A stretch of DNA of 64,000 nt from Bordetella sp. LUAb4. Lineage in GTDB: Bacteria > Pseudomonadota > Gammaproteobacteria > Burkholderiales > Burkholderiaceae_B. Below, piece after piece: positions 17,613 to 26,286 of this stretch; the first letter of the stretch is position 1, and each line of letters opens with the position of its first letter. A program made the translations under genes and the position numbers. The notes beneath the pieces are model-generated. The model saw nothing but the letters and a program-made list of their open reading frames with translations. It did no database searches and was not told where the DNA came from. The stretch is from contig NZ_JAHPZX010000002.1 of the NCBI RefSeq assembly GCF_021325795.1, positions 558,001 through 622,000 of the forward strand. The letters run 5' to 3'.

Positions 17613-18587
17613 CTACTCCACCTTCGCGCCAGACACTTTCACCACCTCGCCCCAACGCACGGTGTCGTCGCGCAGCAGCTTCGCGGCATCGCGCGGCGGC
17701 ATGAACTGGCTTTGCGCACCGCTTTCGGTCAGGTAGGTCTTCAGGGCGGGATCGTTGGCGGCGGTTTGCAGGGCACGCGACAGGCGGTCGACGATATCAT
17801 CGCTGACACCCGCCGGCGCGAATATTCCCATCCAGTAGATGGCTTCGTAGCCCGGCACCGTGGCGCCCAGGGCAGGCACCTTGGGCAAAGCGCTGACAGG
17901 CGCGGCGTCGGTCACGCCGAACGCCTTGGCGCGATTGGAAGACAGCAGCGGCAAGGCTTCCAGCGTCGAGGCCCAAAACAGTTGAATGCGGCCACCCAGC
18001 AGATCGGTCAGGGCAGCCTGGCTGCCGCGATAGGGAATATGCTGCATCTTGATGTCGGCCTGCTGCATGAACATCACCGCCGCAAGGTGGTTCACCGCAC
18101 CGTTGCCTGAAGAGCCGAACGCCACTTCACCAGGATGCTTTTTCGCGTAGGCCAACAGCTCCGCCGCGTTCGATGCGGGAAAATCATTGTTGGCGATCAA
18201 GGTATAGCCCGTCGTCGACAGGATCCCCACCGGGCGCAGGTCTTTCTGCGCATCGAAGGCCAGATGCGGGTAGAGCGTCGGGTTGATCGCCAGGCTGGAG
18301 GTTCCCACCAGCAGCGTGTAGCCATCCGGCGCGGCGCGGGCAACGTATTCCGTTCCGATATTGGTTCCGGCGCCGGGTTTGTTTTCGACCACGACCGATT
18401 GCCCCAGCGCCTTGGACAAGGTGACTGCTGCCCGGCGGGTCACCACGTCCGTGAAGCCACCAGGAGGGAACGGCGCGATCAAGCGGATCGGGCGGTCCGG
18501 ATAATCGGCAGCCTTGGCCGTCCCACCGATGCTCATCATCGCCAGCACGAATGCCGCGCCCAACCGCTGCCATCTTGCTATCCCCAT
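17613..18587 (-). CDS. Bug/TctC family solute-binding protein
   Basis: An extracytoplasmic binding protein of 324 aa. The signal peptide covers about residues 1-27 (FVLAMMSIGGTAKAA), followed by the family opening YPDRPIRLIAPFPPGG. Further landmarks are VVENKPGAGTNIG, AAPDGYTLLVG near residue 100, HIPYRGS near residue 190 and the closing GIFAPAGVSDDIVDRLSRAL. Members bind carboxylates or related small anions. No TctAB membrane partner is adjacent, so it is an orphan receptor. It is convergent with the MarR gene. Confidence 0.9.
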   Translation of the reverse strand: MGIARWQRLGAAFVLAMMSIGGTAKAADYPDRPIRLIAPFPPGGFTDVVTRRAAVTLSKALGQSVVVENKPGAGTNIGTEYVARAAPDGYTLLVGTSSLAINPTLYPHLAFDAQKDLRPVGILSTTGYTLIANNDFPASNAAELLAYAKKHPGEVAFGSSGNGAVNHLAAVMFMQQADIKMQHIPYRGSQAALTDLLGGRIQLFWASTLEALPLLSSNRAKAFGVTDAAPVSALPKVPALGATVPGYEAIYWMGIFAPAGVSDDIVDRLSRALQTAANDPALKTYLTESGAQSQFMPPRDAAKLLRDDTVRWGEVVKVSGAKVE

Positions 18588-18849
18588 GGTGTCCGCTCCT
18601 TGATCTTGTCATGGCCGAAGCGCTGATTTTGCCGGCTTTTCCGTGTGGCGATGCAGCAATCCTCCCGGCCGGTCTCCCCTGCGGATCCTGCCGCCGTGTG
18701 CGTCTCTCTGACTCGCTGGCATCTCAGGCCAAAACCAGCTCCCCACCCTGGGAACAGCACTTGCGTTCCCAGCCGTCGCTAGCCCTACATCATGCTGCCG
18801 AGCGGCCCGGCGCCGTCCCGCAGCGCAATTTTTTCAAGGAGTGAAAGCG

Positions 18850-19098
18850 ATGCTCGAATCCGTAGAAGGTAAAGCTCAAAAATGGGCAGGCAAGGCACAG
18901 GATGCCGTCGGTAGCTTGACTGGCGACGCCGCCACGCAGGTCGAAGGCAAGGTCCGTCAAGCAGCAGGCTACGCCCAGGAATCTTATGGTGAAGCACTAG
19001 GTACCCTCCGCGACAAGACCGCGGAAAATCCCATCTGGGCCGTCGCCATCGCAGCCGCAGCCGGTTATTTGTTGGGCACCCTCTCGTCGAGAAGGTAA
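18850..19098 (+). CDS. CsbD-like stress protein with C-terminal membrane anchor
   Basis: A small protein of 82 aa. The N-terminal two thirds have the CsbD-type pattern of short helices (SVEGKAQKWAGKAQDAVGSL, QVEGKVRQAAGYAQ). The C-terminus is a hydrophobic segment with basic end, NPIWAVAIAAAAGYLLGTLSSRR-like, which resembles the tail anchor of ElaB/YqjD (DUF883) proteins that attach ribosomes to the membrane. The start is the ATG at 18850, with AAGGAG 8 bp upstream. The GTG at 18841 overlaps that site and is less likely. A role in general stress is inferred from the family. Confidence 0.8.
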   Translation: MLESVEGKAQKWAGKAQDAVGSLTGDAATQVEGKVRQAAGYAQESYGEALGTLRDKTAENPIWAVAIAAAAGYLLGTLSSRR

Positions 19099-19228
19099 AT
19101 CTTTGCGTTACTGCTCTCGAGCGTCAAGGACAGGTGCCGCACTAGTTCCAATCCGCTGCCCAAGCATTTGACGTGGACGTCCTCGAAGTATGAGCGGCGT
19201 CCGACCGACCCCACGCGATGCACCAAAC

Positions 19229-19257
19229 ATTCGCCCGCCTTGCGCGGGCGAATTTCA
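19229..19257 (+). terminator. Hairpin after the CsbD-like gene
   Basis: ATTCGCCCGC-cttgc-GCGGGCGAAT is a perfect 10-bp stem with a 5-bp loop, followed by a short TTT. It lies 130 bp after the CsbD-like stop and may end that transcript. The weak T-run leaves the function uncertain. Confidence 0.5.
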
Positions 19258-19299
19258 TGGTCGTCAGGAGTACAAGGAGACTCAAAGAAGATATTGAAT

Positions 19300-19328
19300 T
19301 GCATTTCATCGAATGAAATGCATTTCAT
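19300..19328. promoter_or_regulatory. Operator-like palindrome with an extra half-site
   Basis: TGCATTTCAT-cga-ATGAAATGCA (19300-19322) is a perfect 10-bp inverted repeat with a 3-bp spacer. TGCATTTCAT occurs again at 19319-19328, overlapping the right arm, so there are three half-sites in 29 bp. The arm and spacer layout is like the IclR-type palindrome at 2641. It lies about 100 bp upstream of the Bug gene at 19425. The IclR protein encoded at 20567-21310 is the likely binder; that is inference. Confidence 0.6.
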
Positions 19329-19424
19329 CTGTCGAACCATTGTTGTAATACACGAAACACACCACTAGAGTGCTAGCCGAGCACGCCCTTTACGAGGCGC
19401 CGCGATAAACCTCAGGAGACAGAA

Positions 19425-20444
19425 ATGTTCAGGCTACCCCTCGGCCGGCGCGCTCGTGCGCCATTCGCAAGTACTACGCACTCGATCAAGGGCGCGGTCT
19501 ACGCCGCGGTCGCCGCACTGGCGATGTTTGCAAATGCTGCCGCTCACGCCGACTTTCCAGACCACCCGATTACCATCGTCGTTCCCTACGCCCCCGGCGG
19601 CGCGGCCGATGCGCTGGCGCGCGTGCTGGCGCAAAAGATGGGCGCCACGCTGAACGCCAGCGTCATCGTGGAAAACCGCAGCGGCGCCAGCGGGACGATA
19701 GGCGCGGCGTATGTCGCCAAGGCGGCGCCCGACGGCTATACCATGCTGTACGACGCAACGCCGTACTCGATCAACCCACATCTCTTCCCGAAGCTGCCTT
19801 ATTCGAGCACCGCGCTGAAACCGCTGGCGCTGGTGTCGCTGGCGCCGAATATCCTGATCGTGAAGGCAGACTCGAACTACAAGGACGTGAAGGATCTGAT
19901 CGCGCAGGCCAAGGACCGGCCCGGGAAGATCAACTTCGCATCGGGCGGCAGCGGTACGGTGCAGCGCCTGGCGTCCGAACTCTTCCGCCAGAAGCTGGGG
20001 CTGGACATGGTGCATGTCCCCTACAAAAGCGGCGGTCCCGCCATCACCGACGTCATGGGCGGCCAGGTCGATTTCATGTTCAGCACCTTGGCGGCTTCCT
20101 CGCCCCTGGTCGCGTCCGGCCGCCTGCGCGCGCTGGCGATCTCGTCGCCGCAGCGTTCAGCCCTGCTGCCGGACGTGCCTACCGTGGCGGAAACGGTGAT
20201 CCCGGGCTACGAGGTCTATGAATGGAACGGTGTGTTCCTGCCGGCCGGCGTTCCCGATGCCGTGGCCGACAAATTGCACAAGGCGCTGGCGGCGGCGCTC
20301 AATGACCCGGACGTCAAGAAGCGCTTCAATGACGTGGGCGCGCAGCCCGTGGGATCCACGCCCGCGCAATTCGCCGACTACCTGAAGAAGGAAGACGCGA
20401 AGTGGGCCGAGGTCATTCGCAACGGCAATATCCACCTCGATTAA
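19425..20444 (+). CDS. Bug/TctC family solute-binding protein
   Basis: A periplasmic binding protein of 339 aa with a long signal region; the hydrophobic core AAVAALAMFANAAAHA ends near residue 43, and mature sequence then starts with DFPDHPITIVVPYAPGG. Landmarks are VIVENRSGASGTIG, AAPDGYTMLYD, MVHVPYKSGGPAITD near residue 200, and FLPAGVPDAVADKLHKAL. An AGGAGA ribosome-binding site precedes the ATG. It is convergent with an IclR gene and preceded by an operator-like palindrome. It is an orphan receptor without a TctAB pair. Confidence 0.9.
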   Translation: MFRLPLGRRARAPFASTTHSIKGAVYAAVAALAMFANAAAHADFPDHPITIVVPYAPGGAADALARVLAQKMGATLNASVIVENRSGASGTIGAAYVAKAAPDGYTMLYDATPYSINPHLFPKLPYSSTALKPLALVSLAPNILIVKADSNYKDVKDLIAQAKDRPGKINFASGGSGTVQRLASELFRQKLGLDMVHVPYKSGGPAITDVMGGQVDFMFSTLAASSPLVASGRLRALAISSPQRSALLPDVPTVAETVIPGYEVYEWNGVFLPAGVPDAVADKLHKALAAALNDPDVKKRFNDVGAQPVGSTPAQFADYLKKEDAKWAEVIRNGNIHLD

Positions 20445-20566
20445 AACCTGCGCAGCCCGGCTGTTCCGGCCCGGAGAGGCGGTGACCTCTTGGATTTCGA
20501 GTTGCGAACCATCTTGCGCAACGCCCGATGATAGTCCCGCCTCCGTCCCCTCCGTCCCCTCCGTCC

Positions 20567-21310
20567 TCAACGCGCCGGTCGCGTGCCCATCATGGCGCGC
20601 GACAGTCTTTCCGCCGCGCTCAGTATGGCCGGCTTGTGCTGCTGGAGCATGTCTTCCGTCAGACGCGACAAGGGGCCGGAGATGCATACCGCGCCCAACA
20701 AAGTCCAGTTCAAGCCGTACACGGGCGCCGAGATACTGGAGACCTCCGGATCGCGTTCGCCCAGCGACATCATATAGCCCTGCCGGCGCACGCTCTCGTA
20801 GGGCTCGCCGGGTTCGCCCGAGAAAGCAAGAATGACCCGCCCAGGACTGCCCAGGTTCAGCGGCAGGCCCGCCCCTACCCGCACGTGATGGCGAATGGCC
20901 TTGGGTCCATCCACCCGCACCACGCAGATGCGCTGGCTACCCTCGCGCACGTAGAACGTCGCGCTCTCCCCGGTGGCGATGGTCAGTTCGCGCAGCACCG
21001 GTTCCACGATGTCCTGCACATTGAACGAAGCCTGATAACAGGCGCCCAGCCATCCCGCCGCGCGCGCTAGGCGCCAGCTGCCGTCGGGGCGTTGCGCCAT
21101 GTAGTCATCCAGGGCCAGCGTACGCGCCAAGCGCAATACCGTTGACCGGTGATAACCCGTGCGGCGGCTCATCTCCGCCAGCGTCAAATGCGGATCCTCC
21201 ACGCCAAAGGCGGCCAGGATCCGCATCGCGCGGCGTACCGCGACAACGCCCTCTTCCTGGTCGCCCGCGTCTTCGGTAGTTACTTGAGCTTGTTTCATAG
21301 TCCACGACAT
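20567..21310 (-). CDS. IclR family transcriptional regulator
   Basis: A regulator of 247 aa (243 if the internal ATG at 21298 is used). The winged helix-turn-helix includes TLAEMSRRTGYHRSTVLRLART near residues 40-62. The effector domain spans about residues 85-245 (ATGESATFYVREGSQRICVV, HHVRVGAGLPLNLGSPGRV, GAVCISGPLSRL). It is divergent from the Bug/aldolase/dehydrogenase operon starting at 21396 and convergent with the Bug gene ending at 20444, so it likely controls one or both. Interleaved inverted repeats lie in the divergent promoter region. Confidence 0.92.
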   Translation of the reverse strand: MSWTMKQAQVTTEDAGDQEEGVVAVRRAMRILAAFGVEDPHLTLAEMSRRTGYHRSTVLRLARTLALDDYMAQRPDGSWRLARAAGWLGACYQASFNVQDIVEPVLRELTIATGESATFYVREGSQRICVVRVDGPKAIRHHVRVGAGLPLNLGSPGRVILAFSGEPGEPYESVRRQGYMMSLGERDPEVSSISAPVYGLNWTLLGAVCISGPLSRLTEDMLQQHKPAILSAAERLSRAMMGTRPAR

Positions 21311-21356
21311 GTTCCGACAAATGAAACGCTATTGTATTAGACGGAACACGGTTTCA
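21310..21356. promoter_or_regulatory. Interleaved inverted repeats between divergent IclR and Bug genes
   Basis: TGTTCCG (21310-21316) pairs with CGGAACA (21342-21348), and TGAAAC (21322-21327) pairs with GTTTCA (21351-21356). The two pairs are interleaved across the 85-bp divergent region. They may be a regulator-binding array or alternative mRNA structures. Confidence 0.4.
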
Positions 21357-21395
21357 GAATGGACGTCACCAAAAATAATCATTACGGAGACGAAC

Positions 21396-22388
21396 ATGTC
21401 CTTGCGATACCGCCTGCTCACAGGTGCCGCGCTGCGCTGCGCAGGATTCTGCGCCCTGCTCGGCGCACTACTGCCCGCCCCGTCCAACGCGGCGACCTAT
21501 CCCGATAAACCTATCCGCGTCATCGTGCCTTTCCCTCCGGCCGGCGGCACGGATCTGATCGCGCGTGAAGTCGTGCGCGAGGTTGCGCAGGCCAAGGGAT
21601 GGAATTTCGTCGTCGAGAACCGTCCGGGCGCGGGCGGCAACCTTGGCATCGATGCCGTGGCGCGTTCCGCGCCCGATGGGTACACCATAGGGCTGGGACA
21701 GACGAGCAACCTGTCCATCAATCCAACCCTGTATCGCAAGATGCCTTATGACTCGGTCAAGGACCTGGCGCCTATCGGTGCGATGGCGCAGGCCCCGCTG
21801 GTGCTGGTGGTGTCGGCAAACAGCCCCTACCGCACGCTGGCCGACCTGATTGCCGCCGGCAAGAAGGACACGCTGGCGTTCGCATCGCCGGGCAATGGCA
21901 CCGTGGCCCATCTCTCGAGCGAAATGCTGCAGAAGATGGCGGACGTGAAGTTCATGCACATCCCCTACAAGGGCGCCAGCCAGGCGGTCGTCGACCTGAT
22001 CGGCGGCCGCGTGCAGCTCTACATGTCCTCCGTACCGACGCTGCTGGGCCACATCAAGGACGGCAAGTTCCGGGCCTTGGCGGTGACCTCCTCCCATCGC
22101 GTCGCCGATCTGCCCGACGTACCGACGATGGCCGAGGCAGGCTACCCGGGCTACGAGGCCGTCACGTGGTTCGGCTACGTCGCTCCGGCAGGTACACCGA
22201 AGGAAATCGTCGATACGCTCAATACCGAGATGAACAAGGCATTGAAGCAGCCGCGCCTGATCAAGGTGCTGCAGGAACAGGGCGCCGACGTCATGGGCGG
22301 CACGCCGGCGCAATTCGGCGACCTCATCAAGAACGACATCCAACGCTGGGCGCCTGTGATCAAGGACGCCGGCGTCCACGTCGATTGA
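21396..22388 (+). CDS. Bug/TctC family solute-binding protein
   Basis: A periplasmic binding protein of 330 aa. The start giving MSLRYRLLTGAAL is preceded by ACGGAGA and yields a proper signal peptide ending at SNAAT near residue 31; a longer frame upstream crosses the regulatory region. Landmarks are YPDKPIRVIVPFPPAGG, VENRPGAGGNLG, SAPDGYTIGLG, MHIPYKGASQAVVDLIGG near residue 195 and YVAPAGTPKEIVDTLN. It heads a catabolic operon with an RraA-type aldolase, a hydroxyacid dehydrogenase, a cyclase and a lactonase, so its ligand is probably that pathway's substrate. Confidence 0.9.
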   Translation: MSLRYRLLTGAALRCAGFCALLGALLPAPSNAATYPDKPIRVIVPFPPAGGTDLIAREVVREVAQAKGWNFVVENRPGAGGNLGIDAVARSAPDGYTIGLGQTSNLSINPTLYRKMPYDSVKDLAPIGAMAQAPLVLVVSANSPYRTLADLIAAGKKDTLAFASPGNGTVAHLSSEMLQKMADVKFMHIPYKGASQAVVDLIGGRVQLYMSSVPTLLGHIKDGKFRALAVTSSHRVADLPDVPTMAEAGYPGYEAVTWFGYVAPAGTPKEIVDTLNTEMNKALKQPRLIKVLQEQGADVMGGTPAQFGDLIKNDIQRWAPVIKDAGVHVD

Positions 22389-22456
22389 TACCAACAGACT
22401 GGGTGCGGCTGCAATCTCCGCCCCGGCCAGCTCGCGTCCTGCCCACTCTTTTCATC

Positions 22457-23152
22457 ATGGAATCCGTCATGCCTACCCCCGACATCAACAAGACCTTCGA
22501 ACGCGTATCCGCCGCCATCGTGAGCGAGGCCGGCCAATACCAACCCGCCATCCTGGCCGACGTGGCGGGCCGCCGCGGCGCCCTGCACGGCCGTATCCAG
22601 GCCCTGCGCCCGCATATGCGCTTCGCCGGTACCGCCTTCACAATCGAAGTACGGCCAGGCGACAACCTGATGATCCACGCTGCCCTGGCCTTGGCGCAGC
22701 CGGGCGATGTGCTGGTGATCGACGGCAAGGCCGACCAGACCTGCGCGCTGATGGGCACCATCATGATGAACGTCGCGCGCGAGCGTAAGCTGGCCGCCGT
22801 GGTCATAGACGCGGCCGCGCGCGACAGCCTGGACATCGAGGAAATGGACTTCCCCGTATTCAGCGTCGGCACCAATCCCAACGGTCCCACCAAGCAGGTC
22901 GGCGGCCGTATCGGCCATCCGGTAACGGTGGGCGGCGTGACGGTGCATCCCGGCGATTTCATCTGCGGCGATGCCGATGGCGTGGTGGTGGTCGAGCGCG
23001 AGAAAATCGAATCGTTGCTGCCGCTGGCTGCCCACAAGGTGAAGTCCGAAGCCAAGCGCATCGAGGAGATCAAGAAGGGCAATGTCGACGCACCGTGGCT
23101 GCACGCCGCCCTGGTGACCGCCGGCGTGCTCAAGCAAGGGGAAACGCTGTGA
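22457..23152 (+). CDS. RraA family aldolase (HMG/CHA aldolase-like)
   Basis: A protein of 231 aa (227 from the next ATG at 22469) in the RraA-like family. Relatives are the class II 4-hydroxy-4-methyl-2-oxoglutarate/4-carboxy-4-hydroxy-2-oxoadipate aldolases, which release pyruvate or oxaloacetate. Supporting segments are GDNLMIHAALALAQPGDVLV, the catalytic Arg-Asp in VVIDAAARDSLDI near residue 120 and the GDADGVVVV turn near residue 178. The related RNase E inhibitor RraA is shorter and lies in other contexts. The GTGA overlap with the next gene shows translational coupling. It probably cleaves a 4-hydroxy-2-oxo acid. Confidence 0.87.
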   Translation: MESVMPTPDINKTFERVSAAIVSEAGQYQPAILADVAGRRGALHGRIQALRPHMRFAGTAFTIEVRPGDNLMIHAALALAQPGDVLVIDGKADQTCALMGTIMMNVARERKLAAVVIDAAARDSLDIEEMDFPVFSVGTNPNGPTKQVGGRIGHPVTVGGVTVHPGDFICGDADGVVVVEREKIESLLPLAAHKVKSEAKRIEEIKKGNVDAPWLHAALVTAGVLKQGETL

Positions 23153-24090
23153 CTGCCGCCACCAAACCTCGCGTCCTGGTGACGGGGGCCGACCTGGCGC
23201 CGGCCGCCCTGGACTTGCTGCACGATTATCAGGTCGTGTATGCCGGGGCCCGCTTCACCGAAGAACAACTGGCCAGCCTGGTGGCCCGACATGACCCCGT
23301 GGCCCTGATCGTCCGCTACGGCCAGATCACGCCCAGCGTGATCCGGGCCGGCAAATCGCTGCGCGTCATCTCCAAGCACGGCAGCGGCACCGACAATATC
23401 GACCGCGCCGCGGCCGCCGAACGAGGCATCGCCATCAAGGCCGCCGCGGGCGCGAATGCCGCGGCGGTGGCCGAGCATGCCATCGCCCTGCTCCTGGCTT
23501 GTGCCAAGTCCATCGTGGCGATGAATGTCCGCATGCATGCCGGCCATTGGGACAAGGCCACGCACAAGAACATCGAGCTGGGCGGCAAGACGCTGGCCTT
23601 GATCGGCCTGGGCGCCATCGGACGCCGCACGGCAGCCATTGCCTATTCCCTGGGCATGCGCATCCTGGGTCATGACCCTTATGCCAAGGACCTGCCGGAC
23701 TACATCACCCCTGCCTCCCTGGACCAGATCTGGGCTGAAGCGGATGCCATTTCCCTGCATGCCCCCCTGACCGATGATACGCGCGGCATCATCAACGCGG
23801 ACACGCTCGCGTGCTGCCGCGATGGTGTGATCATCGTCAATACCGCGCGCGGCGGGCTGATCGATGAGCCGGCGCTGGTGGCGGCGGCGCGCAGCGGCAA
23901 AGTCGCCAGTGCCGGCCTGGACAGCTTCGCCCAGGAACCGCCGCCGGCCGACCACCCCTATTTCGGCGTTGCCAACCTGATTCTCAGCCCGCATATCGGC
24001 GGCGTCACGCGCGATGCGTACGTCAGCATGGGAACGGCCGCCGCCAACAATGTGCTGGCGGTATTGCGTGGCGAAAAGGAAGCGGCATGA
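23149..24090 (+). CDS. D-2-hydroxyacid dehydrogenase (NAD-dependent)
   Basis: A phosphoglycerate-dehydrogenase-like oxidoreductase of 313 aa. The NAD-binding loop is LIGLGAIGRRTAAIAYSLG near residues 148-166. The catalytic Arg is in NTARGGLIDEP, the Glu in DSFAQEPPP, and the His in LSPHIGG. The start is a GTG overlapping the aldolase stop (GTGA) with an AAGGGG site upstream. It overlaps the cyclase gene by 4 bp. It should interconvert a 2-oxo acid and a D-2-hydroxy acid within the operon's pathway. Confidence 0.9.
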   Translation: MTAATKPRVLVTGADLAPAALDLLHDYQVVYAGARFTEEQLASLVARHDPVALIVRYGQITPSVIRAGKSLRVISKHGSGTDNIDRAAAAERGIAIKAAAGANAAAVAEHAIALLLACAKSIVAMNVRMHAGHWDKATHKNIELGGKTLALIGLGAIGRRTAAIAYSLGMRILGHDPYAKDLPDYITPASLDQIWAEADAISLHAPLTDDTRGIINADTLACCRDGVIIVNTARGGLIDEPALVAAARSGKVASAGLDSFAQEPPPADHPYFGVANLILSPHIGGVTRDAYVSMGTAAANNVLAVLRGEKEAA

Positions 24091-25151
24091 GCGCTGCCAA
24101 CCCGCGCTGGAAGCAGCGTCCGCCCGGTTCGAACTGGGGCGACTTCGGCCCCGAAGACCAGCGCGGACGCATGAACTGGGTCGATCGCGACAAGGTCCTG
24201 CAAGGCATCGCGGAAGTGCGCGAAGGCTTGACCTTCTGCCTGTCCCTGCCCCTGGACTATCCAGGGGGCAGCGCCCTCAATCCCAAGCGGCCGCCGCCGC
24301 GGCGCTACGCCACCTTGCGCGATGGCGCCAGTGCCGGCAAGCAGAGCTTCTGCTTCTCCTATGCCGATGAAGATGAGCGCATCACCGACGTGGTGTGCGA
24401 CGACACCGTGCTGATGAGCCTGCAGTACTCCACGCAGTGGGACAGCCTGGCGCACATCGGCAGCCGCTTCGACGCGGATGGCGACGGCCACGCCGAGGCA
24501 GTCTTCTACAACGGCTATCGCGCCGGCGTGGAATTGCAGCAGGCCAAGGAGGATCCGGCGGCCGAACCCTGGGCGCGCTTTCCCGACCCGATGGCCCATG
24601 CCTTGGGCATCGAAAACATGGCGGAACACGGCGTGCAAGGCCGAGCTGTCATGCTGGACCTGCACCGCCATTTCGGCGACGCGCAACGCCGGGTCGGCTA
24701 CGACGACGTGATGAGCGTGCTAGAAGCGGATGCGGTGGATATCGAGCGCGGCGACATGGTCTGCCTGCACACCGGTTTCGCGCAACTGCTGCTGGACATG
24801 CGCAAGACACCGCAAGTCGATCTGCTCAAGCGCTCGTGCAGTGCGCTCGATGGGCAGGATGGGCGCTTATTGAACTGGATCACCGACAGCGGGCTGGCCT
24901 GCCTGATTGCCGACAATCCCGCTGTCGAAGCCATCCACGTGAACTTGCAGCCGGGCATTCGTGCGCCGCGGCTGCCGCTGCATGAACACTGCCTGTTCAA
25001 GAACGGCATCCATCTGGGAGAGCTGTGGTACCTCACGCCGCTGGCTCGCTGGTTGGCCGCGCACGGACGCACGCGCTTCCTGTTGACCGCGCCGCCACTG
25101 CGGTTACCGGGCGCTGCGGGTTCACCCGCCACGCCTGTCGCGACGGTGTAA
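24087..25151 (+). CDS. Cyclase family protein (kynurenine formamidase-like hydrolase)
   Basis: A protein of 354 aa in the cyclase/arylformamidase superfamily, metal-dependent hydrolases that open or close lactone and amide bonds. Visible family elements are QWDSLAHIGSRFD near residue 115 (the HxGxHxD-like metal site appears as H-I-G-S-R-F-D), the RAVMLDLHRHFG segment near residue 185, and GDMVCLHTGFAQLLLDM near residue 222. The second histidine of the usual HxGTHxD motif is an arginine, so metal binding may differ. It overlaps the dehydrogenase gene by 4 bp and precedes the lactonase. Confidence 0.8.
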   Translation: MSAANPRWKQRPPGSNWGDFGPEDQRGRMNWVDRDKVLQGIAEVREGLTFCLSLPLDYPGGSALNPKRPPPRRYATLRDGASAGKQSFCFSYADEDERITDVVCDDTVLMSLQYSTQWDSLAHIGSRFDADGDGHAEAVFYNGYRAGVELQQAKEDPAAEPWARFPDPMAHALGIENMAEHGVQGRAVMLDLHRHFGDAQRRVGYDDVMSVLEADAVDIERGDMVCLHTGFAQLLLDMRKTPQVDLLKRSCSALDGQDGRLLNWITDSGLACLIADNPAVEAIHVNLQPGIRAPRLPLHEHCLFKNGIHLGELWYLTPLARWLAAHGRTRFLLTAPPLRLPGAAGSPATPVATV

Positions 25152-25230
25152 AGCATCGAGCGAGCGCAACGCAAAGCTATGAACGGAGCGTGGGTACGCC
25201 CCGATAAATCAAATCCGCGGAAGCAATGAC

Positions 25231-26154
25231 ATGATGACTTTGTTCCAGCAACCCGAGTGGCGCGACGCCGAAATCCACACCACCATGCCGGCGCGTTTCC
25301 GGCGTACGGGAGTGCGATCCGCGTGGGCGGACGCCAATCGCGGTGGCACGCCGATCGACTCCTTTCTCGAAGGACCGGTATTCGACGCGCACGGCAATCT
25401 CTACGTGACCGATATTCCCTTCGGCCGCATTTTTCGTATCGACCCGCAAGGGACCTGGGACCTCGTCGCGCAATACGACGGCGAACCCAATGGCATGAAG
25501 TTCTTGTCCGAACACGAACTGCTGATCACCGACTACAAGATCGGCCTGGTGAAACTGGACGTGCGCAGCGGCCGCATCGAGGAATACCTGGCGCGGCGCA
25601 ATTCCGAACGATTCAAGGGTGTCAATGACCTGGTGTTCGACAGCAAGGGCAATCTGTACTTCACTGACCAGGGGCAATCGGGCATGCATGAGCCGAATGG
25701 CCGGGTGTATCGACTGGATCCGCGCGGCAAGCTGGACCTGCTGCTGGATAACGTGCCCAGCCCCAATGGCGTGGCGCTTTCGCCCGACGAGAAGGTGCTG
25801 TATATCGCGGTGACGCGCGGCAATGCCGTGTGGCGCGCGCCGCTGATGGAAGACGGCAGCGTCGCCAAGGTCGGGCAGTTCTTCACGTCGTACGGCCCCA
25901 GTGGACCGGATGGACTGGCGGTGGACGAGGCCGGCAACGTGGTTGTCGCCAATCCGGGGCTGGGTTATGTGTGGCTGCTCAATCCCAGGGCTGAACCCAT
26001 CGTGGTATGGCGCAGCCCCAAGGGCATGTCGACCACCAACATCGCCTACGGCGGTTCGGATCGCAAGACCTTGTATTGCACGGAATCGATGTCGGGCACC
26101 GTTCTGAAAATGGCCGCGCCGCAAGCAGGCTTGCCCTTGGCCCGGCCTCGCTGA
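25231..26154 (+). CDS. SMP-30/gluconolactonase/LRE family protein
   Basis: A six-bladed beta-propeller lactonase-like protein of 307 aa without a signal peptide. Family positions include FLEGPVFDAHGNLYVTDIPFGRIFRI near residue 50 (metal-binding Glu), GEPNGMKFL, GVNDLVFDSKGNLYFTDQG near residue 132, SPNGVALSPDEKVLYIA near residue 175 and GPDGLAVDEAGNVVVA. These carry the acidic and Asn ligands expected for a divalent-metal lactonase. It lies 79 bp after the cyclase in the same direction and would open a lactone in the same pathway. Confidence 0.9.
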   Translation: MMTLFQQPEWRDAEIHTTMPARFRRTGVRSAWADANRGGTPIDSFLEGPVFDAHGNLYVTDIPFGRIFRIDPQGTWDLVAQYDGEPNGMKFLSEHELLITDYKIGLVKLDVRSGRIEEYLARRNSERFKGVNDLVFDSKGNLYFTDQGQSGMHEPNGRVYRLDPRGKLDLLLDNVPSPNGVALSPDEKVLYIAVTRGNAVWRAPLMEDGSVAKVGQFFTSYGPSGPDGLAVDEAGNVVVANPGLGYVWLLNPRAEPIVVWRSPKGMSTTNIAYGGSDRKTLYCTESMSGTVLKMAAPQAGLPLARPR

Positions 26155-26286
26155 TATGACCACCCACCACACGGCACGTTGATCTGACCGCCCACGATAT
26201 GGGCTTCCATCACAGCACAAATAGTGTGCCACTTATAGCGGGCCGCCTACGTCGTGGCCCGGCCAAAACCTTGCAGGAGACAATCC

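Larger units (their letters stand above)
19099..19424. other. Intergenic region, 326 bp
   Basis: No convincing gene is present. The region holds a terminator-like hairpin at 19229-19253 and a strong operator-like palindrome at 19300-19328 in the leader of the next Bug gene. Confidence 0.6.

Noticed and set aside
19065-19340. Minus-strand 91-codon frame after the CsbD-like gene
   Set aside because: It spans the terminator-like hairpin and the palindrome, with no start signal.
22360-23994. Long minus-strand frame opposite the aldolase and dehydrogenase genes
   Set aside because: No family features; it is the shadow of two coupled genes with catalytic motifs.
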